Assembly: GCF_010093535.1 (NCBI RefSeq)
Contig: NW_022985162.1
Span: forward strand, 2,268,637-2,332,636
Direction of reading: 5' to 3'
DNA length: 64,000 nt
Source of the DNA: Lindgomyces ingoldianus
Taxonomy: Eukaryota; Ascomycota; Dothideomycetes; Pleosporales; Lindgomycetaceae
In this document: piece by piece, positions 45,025 to 54,549 of the stretch
Numbering within the stretch: position 1 is the first letter of the stretch
How the letters are laid out: every line of letters starts with the position of its first letter
Notes under the pieces: generated by a model
Databases searched by the model: none
The model's input: only the letters and a program-made list of their open reading frames with translations
Told to the model about the DNA's origin: nothing
Made by a program: the position numbers and the translations under genes

Positions 45025-46317
45025 GATACTAAGTGGCCTCCGGGGCGAGTCGACCGGAGGTTGAAGCATCTTGATGGATCAGTTCTGGTTTTGTATCTGG
45101 TAGGAAAATAGACAGGGGAGGTAGCATAAAACAGAACAGTCTTCAGGCATAGGGGACAGCCAACCGATAATAAGGCAGTCAAACATCAGCGCCTCATGTG
45201 CAAAGTCGCGGAGACTCATGGGGGCAGAAGGGCGAGGTGTGTAGTGGGCGGAAGCGGGAGTGGCTGGTCGCGCTCCGATCATGACGCCGAAACGAGTCAA
45301 GTGCCTCACCTGGGAATAGACTTGCTCCTATTGGTACGCCGACGGTGAATTGCCCTGGCGGTGCACGAGGATTGTGTGGTGCTCCGCCCCCTGCACTCTG
45401 CGGGCGTCCTCAATGCCTGCCATGCCGTCGACTCATCAGTTTGCGGGAGATCACTCAGGAGTTCCATTCCTTTGACGGGGGTTTTGTGTGACAAGGCGAT
45501 TAAAGTGATGAGATCATCTTGCGATCCGCATCCTCATCCGCCGTCTGGGGAATCATTTGGATCCGGACATTCGCAGTTGGAAAACAAGGCCCACAGGCAG
45601 CAGAGAGCCTTGCGCTGCGACTTCGCAAGCAGTGGTGGCCTGCAGCAAACAGTGGTCGCGGTCCAGATGACGCCTCCCTTGTGATGGAGGGCAGCAAACC
45701 TGAACAAACTCATCAGCAGGCCTGCGCAGGGCAGGGCCGGGACACAGCCGAAACAGTTAGTCAGCTGTGCGAAGGGTCTCGGTTTCTGTTACGTGACACC
45801 GAGAATCTTCACCCTCTTCATGTTTCCATTTCATAAGGCCTTGAAACAAGGGAGAAGGATGAAGAAGCAAAGTGTGAAGAGTTTCACTGACCTGGACTGA
45901 AGAAGTGCTCAGCAAATCAAACCTAAAGCCACTAACTGCTGCACCGCCCGCAACCCTTAAAACATCAGCCAATCGGGCGAGCCTAGATATTGCCGCCGCA
46001 GTGAACGCAGTGGTACCGTGACTTGTCGCCACACTCACCAGCCACCTCACCGTTGGGCCTGAATCCGGATAGTTTGCGGCGCAGCTATTGTGACGCTGTC
46101 TCTTTGATCCAGACGCTCACTCCACCTGCTCACTCCGCAACTCGACTCAAATCACCGGGCCTGCCCTGCCTCTCTGCCTCTCTGCCTCTTCTACTCATTA
46201 CAAAAGCACGAACACGTTCAACGAACCATAGACTGACCGCCGATACATGTTAAGTTGACCGCTGCTCAACGTCCTACGTAACTCAGTCTCAGCCTCACTT
46301 TGTCCGCAACCGCTGCT
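45025..46317. other. Divergent spacer upstream of the patatin-like gene
   Basis: This holds the presumed promoters of the patatin-like gene (minus) and the small unknown gene (plus). Near 46160-46190 is a short imperfect CTGCCTCT repeat. Overlapping small frames on both strands lack motifs. No gene supported. Confidence 0.4.
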
Positions 46318-46900
46318 ATGACGTGGAAGAGTACATCGACGACTGGCACGAGCTCCTCGAAGAGCAGCGACCTCTTTGGCCTAGATGAGAACGACACGTC
46401 GAATATCCTCGTCTACAAGTACCGTTCGGGGTGCAAGTCTCTACAAGTTTCGTCGCAACATGACCTTTGTCAAACTTTGGATTCCGGTAAGTTGTTTCTC
46501 CATATCCGCCTCATTCCTGGATTTTGAATCTCGCTAACAAAGGGCGGCCTCTGTAGATCCCGATCTACCTTTTATGCGCGTCACGAAGAAGAAGATCCCC
46601 CGAGGCAACAGTCGGTTAGAAGTTCGCGCCGAAGACCTGCTTTTGCCTGAAGATCTGGAGAAGTATAAGGACAAGCCTACGCTTCAGTCGTCGCTCGCAA
46701 ACGTTGGACTTCCCTCCAGTGCATACTGGAAACGACTTCTATTCAACTCGTTCCCAGAGCTATACATCGTATCCCGCTCTATCACTCCTAGTCCCCTAAG
46801 CTCCACCAACAACTCTCCTGAGAGCTCGCAGCACGTTTCGCCTTCGGCCACAATTCCCGTAGACACACCACATCCCTTACAGGATCGTCAAGCAAATTAG
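46318..46900 (+). CDS. Small protein of unknown function, spliced
   Basis: Two exons, 46318-46486 and 46557-46900, joined by a 70-nt GT-AG intron with a clear CTAAC branch site and consistent phase (Asp codon split G/AT), give 170 aa. The N-terminus is Ser/Thr-rich. The middle, YKYRSGCKSLQVSSQHDL and KKKIPRGNSRLEVRAEDLLL, is basic then acidic. SSAYWKRLLFNSFPELYIVS looks like an amphipathic helix pair, and the tail is Ser/Pro-rich. I recognise no family. Good intron signals argue that it is a real gene; whether it is conserved elsewhere is unknown. No signal peptide or membrane segment. Confidence 0.55.
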
Positions 46901-47971
46901 CCTTGCTGTACCCGTTGCCCTGGGTTGGAACGAAACGCTCACATTTGAGTGACGAGGATAGTCGAACCCTTTTGGGTTGCATGTGTCACCTGCTTGAGTC
47001 GCCACATATCCCCATAATGCCTCAGCACTGTGACGAGTCACTCGAAGTCACAATCCCTGCGCCTCAGCCGCCCAGCAAGCCGTGCGACTCAGACCTCGAA
47101 TACGTATTTATAGCTCCATCAACGATACCCTATGACCTGCGAACCTGCTTCTTCAGCGAAAGGCGCCGGCTGGCGTACAAGGCGTTTATTGTCCCACCCT
47201 CTCTTAGAATTTCTTTGTCTCTGGGTTCGGTCTCTTGGCTTTCCTCACAGCCAGCTTGGCAGGCGGAGTCTTGGTTGCATGACAGAGCGATCGAGGACCA
47301 CTCTCGCTTGTCGGTATTTCTGTATGTTAATTTATGTACTCAATCCATATATTTCCTGAATTTCTTACTCGCCATATCCTCATGTGATACAATTCGAAAA
47401 TAACAAATGGGTGCATGTATGTTTATCTTATTGGCCGAGCACTGGAACCCAGCAGCGACCGTGGAGAACTTATCCTCCATGTATATACAGCAGCACCTGT
47501 CATGAAGTCCCAGCAGCGAAAATCCAGTAACGTGCTTCATCTGAACAACTAATCCCCCTCTGAACCCTCTCCGTGTCGCCTCCTCATCTCTTCAATTTGC
47601 TGGCAAGCGTAGACCGCCCTCTTCCTTTTCCCCCTAGTTTTTTTTCTAAGACCCTCTGCTTCTCCTGCATTTAAGACCCTCTCTTAACCTCTCCCCCAGC
47701 CCCTTCCACATCTTTCTTCAACAGGAAGGAGTGGCGTGTCGACGTACTTGACCGTACTCCAAATTAGGCTAATTATCTATGGATGAGAGCTGTAGTCCTG
47801 CGTTTAGGCCTCAAAATCCGCGCCATGCGCGTGTCCGCCGCACACGAATTTGGCGACATAACGCTGGTGATGGTACTATTAAAAGGACCTATAGTTTACG
47901 TTAGTCCTTCCTGCACTGTATTCAGGTTTTCATCCTTGAATCGCAATAGAATAATACCTCCTAGCTGGTGG
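46901..47971. other. Spacer left of the first transposon
   Basis: This carries an ATG-initiated frame of 140 codons (46981-47403, plus) without family motif, which I do not call. A pyrimidine-rich stretch (near 47560-47720) follows. The right end is the 8-bp target duplication of the element described next. Confidence 0.35.
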
Positions 47972-47979
47972 CTTCTACT
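47972..47979. repeat. Left target-site duplication of hAT element 1
   Basis: CTTCTACT, identical to 48890-48897 on the other side of the element and in the same orientation. Confidence 0.85.
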
Positions 47980-48889
47980 CATGGTGTTTAATAGAACGTA
48001 ACTGTTACTGTCAGTAGTATTTTTGAGGCGTTACTAGCAGCAATAGGGTTTTGTCCTTACAGAAAGAGTGAATTAAAACAGCCTTACAGGCAGTAACAGT
48101 TACTGCTAAGTTAATTAATAGTAAAGTTACTGTTTAGTGCAGTTACTGCAGTAACTAGTGTTTCTAGAGGCTCCAGAGGGCTTAATTTTAACGCAATTTT
48201 GCTGATATAGTCGCAGAGATTGTTTAACTCTAAGATTATAGGAGGCAATAGCTGTAATTAAGTTCTTTATATAATATCTTAGACCCCTAGGTTTTACCTA
48301 GCAACCTCTAGTCTAGATATTGTCCCACTTAATGTTAAAATTTAGGCTGTTGTTAAGGCAAAAGTCCTTAGGAAACTTGTAAGAATAAAAACACTAGAGG
48401 ATAAGGCCCTAATTATAGAGCTTTAAGAGCTCTTAGAGGCAGCCCTTAACTTTTTAAGGTATTAAAAGCTTGTAAAGTAAGGCTCTAGAGTACTTAGGCA
48501 AGTAAAGTTTAAACTAGTGCTATAAGCTTTAACTGCTACGTGAAGTTTAGCATGCTTATAGTAATGATAGAAGCAATATTAGAAGCAAGAAGTAGGTAAA
48601 TTAAGGAGTCACTTTAATATTCTATACTGGCAATAGATAGGATAGTTAAAAAAGTATAAAATCTAGTGTATTAGTGCGCGTTTAGCCCTTGTACTACTAC
48701 GCGCTAAAACGTCCTCTGCGAACGCGTTAACAAAACACTAAGAAATTAATTAGTATAGGCAGTTACTGCAGTAACTACAGCCTCATTAACTGTACAGTAA
48801 CAGAAGGCAATTCACTTTTGTTCTAACTGCTAAGAGATTGTTACTAGTAGTAACAGTAGGAACAGTACTACGTTCTATTAAACACCATG
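47980..48889. mobile_element. Non-autonomous hAT-type DNA transposon, 910 bp
   Basis: The ends are 21-bp perfect terminal inverted repeats starting CATGGTGTTTAATAGAACGT (47980-48000 and 48869-48889), with weaker matching beyond. The element is flanked by an exact 8-bp direct repeat CTTCTACT (47972-47979 and 48890-48897). Eight-base target duplications and a CA...TG end are hallmarks of the hAT superfamily. The interior is AT-rich and has no frame over 60 codons, so it cannot encode transposase and would need one supplied in trans. GTTACTG/CAGTAAC motifs cluster in the outer ~170 bp at both ends. The intact ends and duplication suggest a fairly recent insertion. Confidence 0.85.
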
Positions 48890-48897
48890 CTTCTACT
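48890..48897. repeat. Right target-site duplication of hAT element 1
   Basis: CTTCTACT directly follows the CACCATG end of the element. Confidence 0.85.
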
Positions 48898-49506
48898 TCG
48901 CTGCTCTAGAGATTTGAAATCCGGTGTTGATTTCAGAGCACTGTGGGGTGACTAGGGAGGCATTGGTTTGTATGTTTTTTGTAGGAGGGGGGAAGGATTG
49001 GTTTATTTGAAGGTGTGGTGGGAAACTGTGGAGAGGAGTTCTAGCGGAAGAGCGGAGCTTCTATCTCTTAAAATCTCACTAATAATTGGAACTTCCTTAC
49101 TTCCATACTTATCATTATGATTCGCAGCGTAATAAGAAATGTGGCTGTGCTAGTTTGTGTATAATCCTCGGTTTGACTACAAAATCAGACGAGCAATGAA
49201 AATATCACCATGCAAACACAGGTAATACCACTATTCTCGGAGCGTTTTTGGTAACAATTTCAGGATTGGTCCCAGAGCTCTAACGTAACTCCTATTGACG
49301 AGGAGAGAATTGAGAATGGCTGGGCTGTGAAAGAACATAATGCACAGGCTTGGAATGGAGAACCCATTATGCTCAATCTTGGTGGAGAGTACAACCTTGA
49401 TTCAGTTTAATTTCCTAGAGTAGTAGTCCAGGCTGTCCTTCTATTCTAACGAATTCTAACTTAAATCTATAAATCAGCCCATATCCTCGAACAGTTTCCC
49501 TGTTGT
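48898..49506. other. Spacer between the two transposons
   Basis: About 600 bp of moderately AT-rich DNA. No frame over 60 codons, no RNA gene, no further inverted repeat found. It ends at the target duplication of the second element. Confidence 0.4.
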
Positions 49507-49514
49507 CACCTCCT
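49507..49514. repeat. Left target-site duplication of hAT element 2
   Basis: CACCTCCT, identical to 50119-50126 and directly abutting the CAGGG end. Confidence 0.8.
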
Positions 49515-50118
49515 CAGGGCTTCCAACGGGCCGTACTACGGTCCGTACAAAGTGAACCGTAACGGTCACGTGTTCAGTACGAACGTACCGAGTTCGTGAG
49601 CCGTACCGTACGTTTAATGATGCCCTAGGTACGGTACGTAGTACAGATCGTATTACCTTTTTAGGAAGTTTGTATAGGTGTTCTGGAGGGGTATAAGGGC
49701 TCTAGCGAGCAGGAGGCCTGCGGACGCTTAAATCTCTTTCTAAGGGTTTTAATCTATCTATCTGTCTGTCGTCTTAAAAATGCCTATTACAGACTATTTT
49801 CTATTGCAGAGTTATCTATCTACGCCTCTTGCAGCCTTACAGGCCTCATCTAGTCCTATCTGCTCTTGTTACTAGGGAGAACTAATTAATTAGACCTTAA
49901 TCTTGCGTCTCTAGAGACCCATAGTCTTAGCTGTTTTAACTAGAGTACAGCGTACTTTAATTAAATCGCACTACTTGTACAGATCACGTGAGCCGTAACA
50001 GTTACGATACGTACACCTACCTCTCCTCCTCCCTGTTGTACGAACGTACACAAAATCTCACCCGTACAGGCCTCAAAATCGCCCAATCGTACAGTACTAC
50101 GCCTCGTTGGAAGCTCTG
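49515..50118. mobile_element. Second non-autonomous hAT-type element, 604 bp
   Basis: The ends are imperfect inverted repeats: the left begins CAGGGCTTCCAACGGGCCGT and the right, read inward on the minus strand, begins CAGAGCTTCCAACGAGGCGT. Seventeen of these 20 bases match. CAG(G/A)G is the usual start of hAT ends. An exact 8-bp direct repeat CACCTCCT flanks it (49507-49514 and 50119-50126). Both end regions are densely filled with GTAC-containing motifs, including the 12-mer GTACGAACGTAC at 49577-49588 and again at 50038-50049. The interior has no transposase-like frame. Its ends differ from those of element 1, so it is a separate family. Confidence 0.8.
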
Positions 50119-50126
50119 CACCTCCT
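50119..50126. repeat. Right target-site duplication of hAT element 2
   Basis: CACCTCCT directly after the ...AAGCTCTG end of the element. Confidence 0.8.
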
Positions 50127-50822
50127 ATCCACCTTGGCCGGAATGGTTCAGTCCGGGAATTTGTTGGCTGCCAGCTCGTTTGCAATGCTTGAGATGGTGT
50201 GCTGTTGGGCATTTTGTCGGCCCTACCGTTGGGAATTTCGCGCCGTCTCGTCACGCGTGTCTGTATGGCTATGTGTGAGGTTCACTTATCATAACGTCGC
50301 CTAAATCTTGATTTGAATGCCGCAGCGTGTTTTCCGGTACCGGTTTCACGATGTCTCTTGCTGAGCAGAGGCGGCAGTATCGATATTGTGGGTTTTGCGG
50401 GACGATACGGGTGCGGAGACCACCCGGAGGAAGTAACTGCTCGCATACTTGCCCCGATATCCAGATTCTGCCAGCTCAACTCTCTGCACACTGGAGGAAC
50501 GCGAGCATAGGTAAGTAACTGGATAGGAAGCCAAGCCTAGCCTGCTGTGGACGTTCGTTCGGGTGTGGAGAGAGACATGCCGTGCGGGTGTCACAAGAAA
50601 CGTTGTTTGGATTGTAGCAAACACTTCGGGGTATTCGCCTATAGTTGTGTTAGTCGACGACCTCTGGGCAGGATGTCTTATTATGCTCGGCCATGGAGCC
50701 GTCATAGGGTGTAGATATAAGAATCCTCAGGGTCTTACAGCATTGAGGGTTTTCGTTGAAGTACTAAACTTCAAGTTTCCGAACCTCTCGGCCACGAATT
50801 TACACATTGAAAATTTCCTAAC
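50127..50822. other. Spacer right of the second transposon
   Basis: This is the presumed promoter of the following gene. Small frames on both strands have no motif. No feature supported. Confidence 0.4.
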
Positions 50823-51587
50823 ATGCAGTCACCTCGATCTGGCAGAATGCCGTCGTATAGGGGCTACATCGACGGAGGTATCCCATTTAGAGCATCACCT
50901 ATGCGCTCTCAATCGTCCCGAGATATGACTAGATATGGAGAAGGCGAATTTGATGGGATGGGGGAGAAGGAAAGACTTCGACGTGCCCAGCGTTTGCCAG
51001 GGACGAGAGCACTCTGCTTCGACGAGGGCATTGCAGAGCTAGTCGGTTCCATCGCTGCGGCACACGAGCACCTTGAGCCTTTGAAAGGAATATTCGAAGA
51101 AGAGATCCAACACATTAGACCGTATACGGACCAAGCGATCATCGACGCGTTGTGGGAGATGCGATTCGAACTAAAACGGAAGCCCAATCGCCGCGTTTCG
51201 AAACGAAACGATGAAAAAGATGACGTTGGTCGTTGGAAGGAGTTCGCAAAATCAAACAGGAAAGTCAAGCAGACGTCAGCCAGACTTGAGAACGCTCTAG
51301 TGGCTGCTGCTAATGGGTTTAAGCCTACAATTAGTCAACCTAGAAAGAAAATTAAAGAAGCTGAAGACAAGGCCTGGATTGAAAGAACAGTTTCGAAGCT
51401 CAATATCTCAGGAACTCAGTGCTTGGAGCTCCTCCGAGTGTCGAGAAAGAAGTACTCGCAATTCGACCCATTACTAGAAGAGCTCAGATTTATAGAGAGA
51501 ATCCTTGAACCTTGGAAGGCATTTGCTGATGGGGCGGGAGAAGGCGAGGGTGACGAAGACAATCCTGACTTTGATGAAGGATACTAG
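50823..51587 (+). CDS. Unknown protein, helical and charged
   Basis: A 254-aa intronless frame with ATG at 50823. I recognise no family. The first ~45 residues are Arg/Ser/Gly-rich. The core is a run of charged helices (EGIAELVGSIAAAHEHLEPL, QAIIDALWEMRFELKRKPNR, GRWKEFAKSNRKVKQTSARL, WIERTVSKLNISGTQCLELL). The C-terminus is acidic (GEGEGDEDNPDFDEGY). There is no signal peptide or membrane segment. Composition and codon use look like genuine coding sequence rather than chance. The gene sits 0.7 kb from a transposon in an otherwise gene-poor stretch, so it may be lineage-specific. Confidence 0.6.
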   Translation: MQSPRSGRMPSYRGYIDGGIPFRASPMRSQSSRDMTRYGEGEFDGMGEKERLRRAQRLPGTRALCFDEGIAELVGSIAAAHEHLEPLKGIFEEEIQHIRPYTDQAIIDALWEMRFELKRKPNRRVSKRNDEKDDVGRWKEFAKSNRKVKQTSARLENALVAAANGFKPTISQPRKKIKEAEDKAWIERTVSKLNISGTQCLELLRVSRKKYSQFDPLLEELRFIERILEPWKAFADGAGEGEGDEDNPDFDEGY

Positions 51588-52348
51588 ATGCAATATGGCT
51601 AGTACTGTATGGTAGAACAGGAGGGCACGATAGCCTTTCCCCACGTAGGTCGTTTAGTTTGAACTATTTCCGCAAAAACGTCCCTCCCTGTATAGCGAGA
51701 AACCCATCGTGCCAAGAACAATTCGTTACTTAGGCATCTCAAATCTCTCCCTCGCGGATTTATGGGGTGATGGTCGATGTGCGACTTCTATTCAACCATT
51801 TCTATACAAGGAACAATGAGACAGCAGGAAAAATACCGCGGTCTTGGTCATGCCGTCGATCGTTCTGTTCATTGTATCATTCACCACTTTATCTATTCCC
51901 CCTTGCTGTATCACAATTATCTACATTTTTCTTTTCTAATTTAGGAGCTATATCATGAGAACCTCAAAACCATACATTACGGGAGTTTCGCTGTGCGAAG
52001 GGGCAAAGGATGACAGCCTTGCATCTTGGCACAAGACTCAGCTTGAATTAGCGTGCTTCTATTACTTTGTATCGAAACTGCATCATATTTACCCACCATC
52101 CCGAATTCAAAGTGAGTGTGGTGCGCTGCGGTGTGTTTTTAGAAGCTTCCATGAGCACCCACATGCACGCATTGGCTCTTGCATACCACTGATCTGTGCT
52201 TGTTTGATACCATAGAGACATGCGCAAGTATAAGGCGGATCTGATTTTATATTGCCAACTAACCTCCTTTTATCTCAAGCACTTTCCAGGCGGCAACGAA
52301 TGTCCTGCGCATAGTGCGCATCCCAATGTCCCTCCAGTGTCTTAACTA
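51588..52348. other. Convergent spacer
   Basis: This is between the 3' ends of the 254-aa protein gene (plus) and the secreted protein gene (minus). Small frames only. No feature supported. Confidence 0.4.
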
Positions 52349-53336
52349 TCAACACTCAGAAGGCGCACACCTTTCTCCTCTATGAAGAGGGTTTCCAAAT
52401 GCCATCGAAAGGTCATAGTCAGCATTGAAAAGGGGCCGGAGGGATATGCTATTTACGCGTGATGGCAAGACTTGGCAGAATTTACGTGTATCTTTCATAC
52501 CAAGTTTAGCCAGTGGCTCACCCAAGCAGTCATTTGTGCTCCATAAGGACAATTCATAACCGTCATTAAGGGCAATCGACCAACCCCGATTCTCAACGCC
52601 GGTGTCATTGAGAGTTTCAACCGGTTTACATTTGACGGGAGCGGAAAAGTCCTGCGGTTGAAAGGGGGAAGAGCAGTTGGTGCGTTCAAGATAGAATCCA
52701 ATCTGGAAGAACAAGGGCACCGGGACGTTGCTGCTGGCAGCAGGCACCATAGGGGTTTTTGTGAAATTCGAGATTAGAAAGCCGTTATAATTGTCGATAT
52801 GCGTCGCTGTTTAGGTCTTGTTAGACACTTCTTGCTTGGATATAGTAAGGGGGGTGTTAAACCTAAATCGAGGGTTGTTCTGATTGTTGTATGATTCCCG
52901 CCTGCGACCACACAATCGCCAAACAAGATTCCGTTCTCCACACCAAGGGCTTCACAGCTGTCGTCGTAGCCACCACTGTATCATGTTAACCATTGACCTG
53001 CTCTCTACCCGCAGAATCTGTTGCGCTTATGGCAGAGCGTACTTTCGACTCCACTAGATCGGTATTTAGCTTAAATCTTGGAGAGTAGAGCAGCTTCGAG
53101 AAGGGGAAAGAGTTACGTACAATGAATTGAGACTGTTTGTTCACAGACACTATCTGATTCAGCAAGAGCGAGCTCTCCACCTGGATGGGAGGGTTTGCGT
53201 CATTCGGGCAAGTCGCAACCAACCAACCGAACCTTACACTCCATTTTGTACATAGCGATAGGCGATTTCCGAGTGAGGTAGACGCCAACATAAGAAGGCT
53301 GAAAGTGAAAGCGACGTTATGAGTTGAAAAGATCAT
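52349..53336 (-). CDS. Secreted Cys-containing protein with micro-exon
   Basis: I rebuild four exons: 53336-53121, 53053-53043 (11 nt), 52975-52863 and 52806-52349, with introns of 67, 67 and 56 nt, giving 265 aa. The micro-exon is needed because exon 1 ends in phase 0 while exon 3 must be entered in phase 2; it adds WSR plus two bases. Residues 1-23 (MIFSTHNVAFTFSLLMLAST) are a signal peptide. The mature protein has scattered cysteines (CTKW, ATCPND, GGYDDSCEALG, FGDCVV, RTNCSS, VKCKPV, TNDCLGE, KFCQV, GERCAPSEC), suggesting disulfides and an extracellular fate. I recognise no family. It could be a secreted effector-like or wall protein; this is inference. Confidence 0.65.
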
Positions 53337-54549
53337 CTTAAGAGAGCTAGGTCATTTAGGTGGATGTTGGTGCAGGGTTAGGGTGGGATCTAGCAAAACC
53401 TCTTCCTATTATATATTCCCCTTGATAGCATACATTCAACTAATTATAGATTTAATTTGCAGCTGTTTAAACACCCTTGTCAACGTTTACTGGCCTAGGA
53501 ATGCGGGAGATGGAAGGATTTTCATGATTGTTCGGGATTGCGAACAACTCCTAGAAGGATTCGTATCACTAACTTCAGCCTATGTATTGCCTACTTTACG
53601 GCAATTTTATTTATATGACCAATTTCTTCCGCTGGGTCGGTCTTGAGATCTTCGTTCATGCAAAGCCTTACATGGTCGGCGCAAATTCAACATTATGATT
53701 AACTTTAGCTGAACCAGCCCGTGGGATATAAGTGTACCGATATGAAAGCGAGCACCACGGGATGAGGGGACTGGCTCCCTAACGAGTAATTAAACCTGCA
53801 GCGTGTAATATATCTTGTATCTATCAAGTCCATCGCAGCAGAAATTTGGCTCCTATGTTCTGCTACAAGCATACTTGTGCGGTCCAGGAGAGGTTAGACT
53901 GGGGCCAGCCACAAGACTACCAGCCACAAGCTTGGAATTGTGTTATGCAAGTTAGATAACCGGTAATCGTTATATGAAACTTTCGCTCTAACCAGGATAG
54001 TCACCCTCTTTGACTGGCGGTACCGAGCAGTGGCAATCCTGGGGAAAATTTTGCGCACTACTGTAGACACTTGGCTGATGACAACTTACTAGCATTACTG
54101 TGCAACTCCAAGAATCGGATATGAGTGTTTTATAAATTCTGACAATGGTATAAGCTTGATGGTGTTGCTGTGGAGAAAGAATTCTGTTACACCATAGAGG
54201 GAAGCTCTCCGCAAATTAGGCGCCATGACGGCGACGCGAAAATAATTCTCTAAATGGGAAGGGTTCGAATGCCTAGGAGTAGCCGTAGCATATGGCTTAT
54301 ACAGAAGTATGGGAAATGTCCATGTGTGCACGGAGTTAGTGTTACTTGAAGTCAAAGTACCCATAGTTTCTCGGAACAGAGGGTTTCTCGCTACGGAGGG
54401 ACGGACACTACGTCCTTCAGTTGTGTACAATTAGCAATAAACCGTTGTATTCATGACTATGTGGTGTGTACATTTCTACACGAAGGGTTTAGTGGTAACA
54501 AGAAGCCGATTGAGAGTTGGGTAACTCCAATCGTAGTATGAGCTTGCAT
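53337..54549. other. Spacer between secreted-protein and MOSC genes
   Basis: This is the promoter side of the secreted-protein gene (minus) and the 3' side of the MOSC gene (minus). AT-rich. The 111-codon minus frame 54095-54430 shows no motif. No gene supported. Confidence 0.4.

Noticed and set aside
46981..47403. 140-codon frame after the small unknown gene
   Set aside because: It has an ATG but no motif, no intron signals and irregular composition. I tried to join it to the preceding gene by splicing, but only poor donors (GTCCCC) gave the right phase.
54095..54430. 111-codon minus-strand frame between the secreted-protein and MOSC genes
   Set aside because: No motif, no signal peptide, no intron support, in AT-rich spacer DNA.
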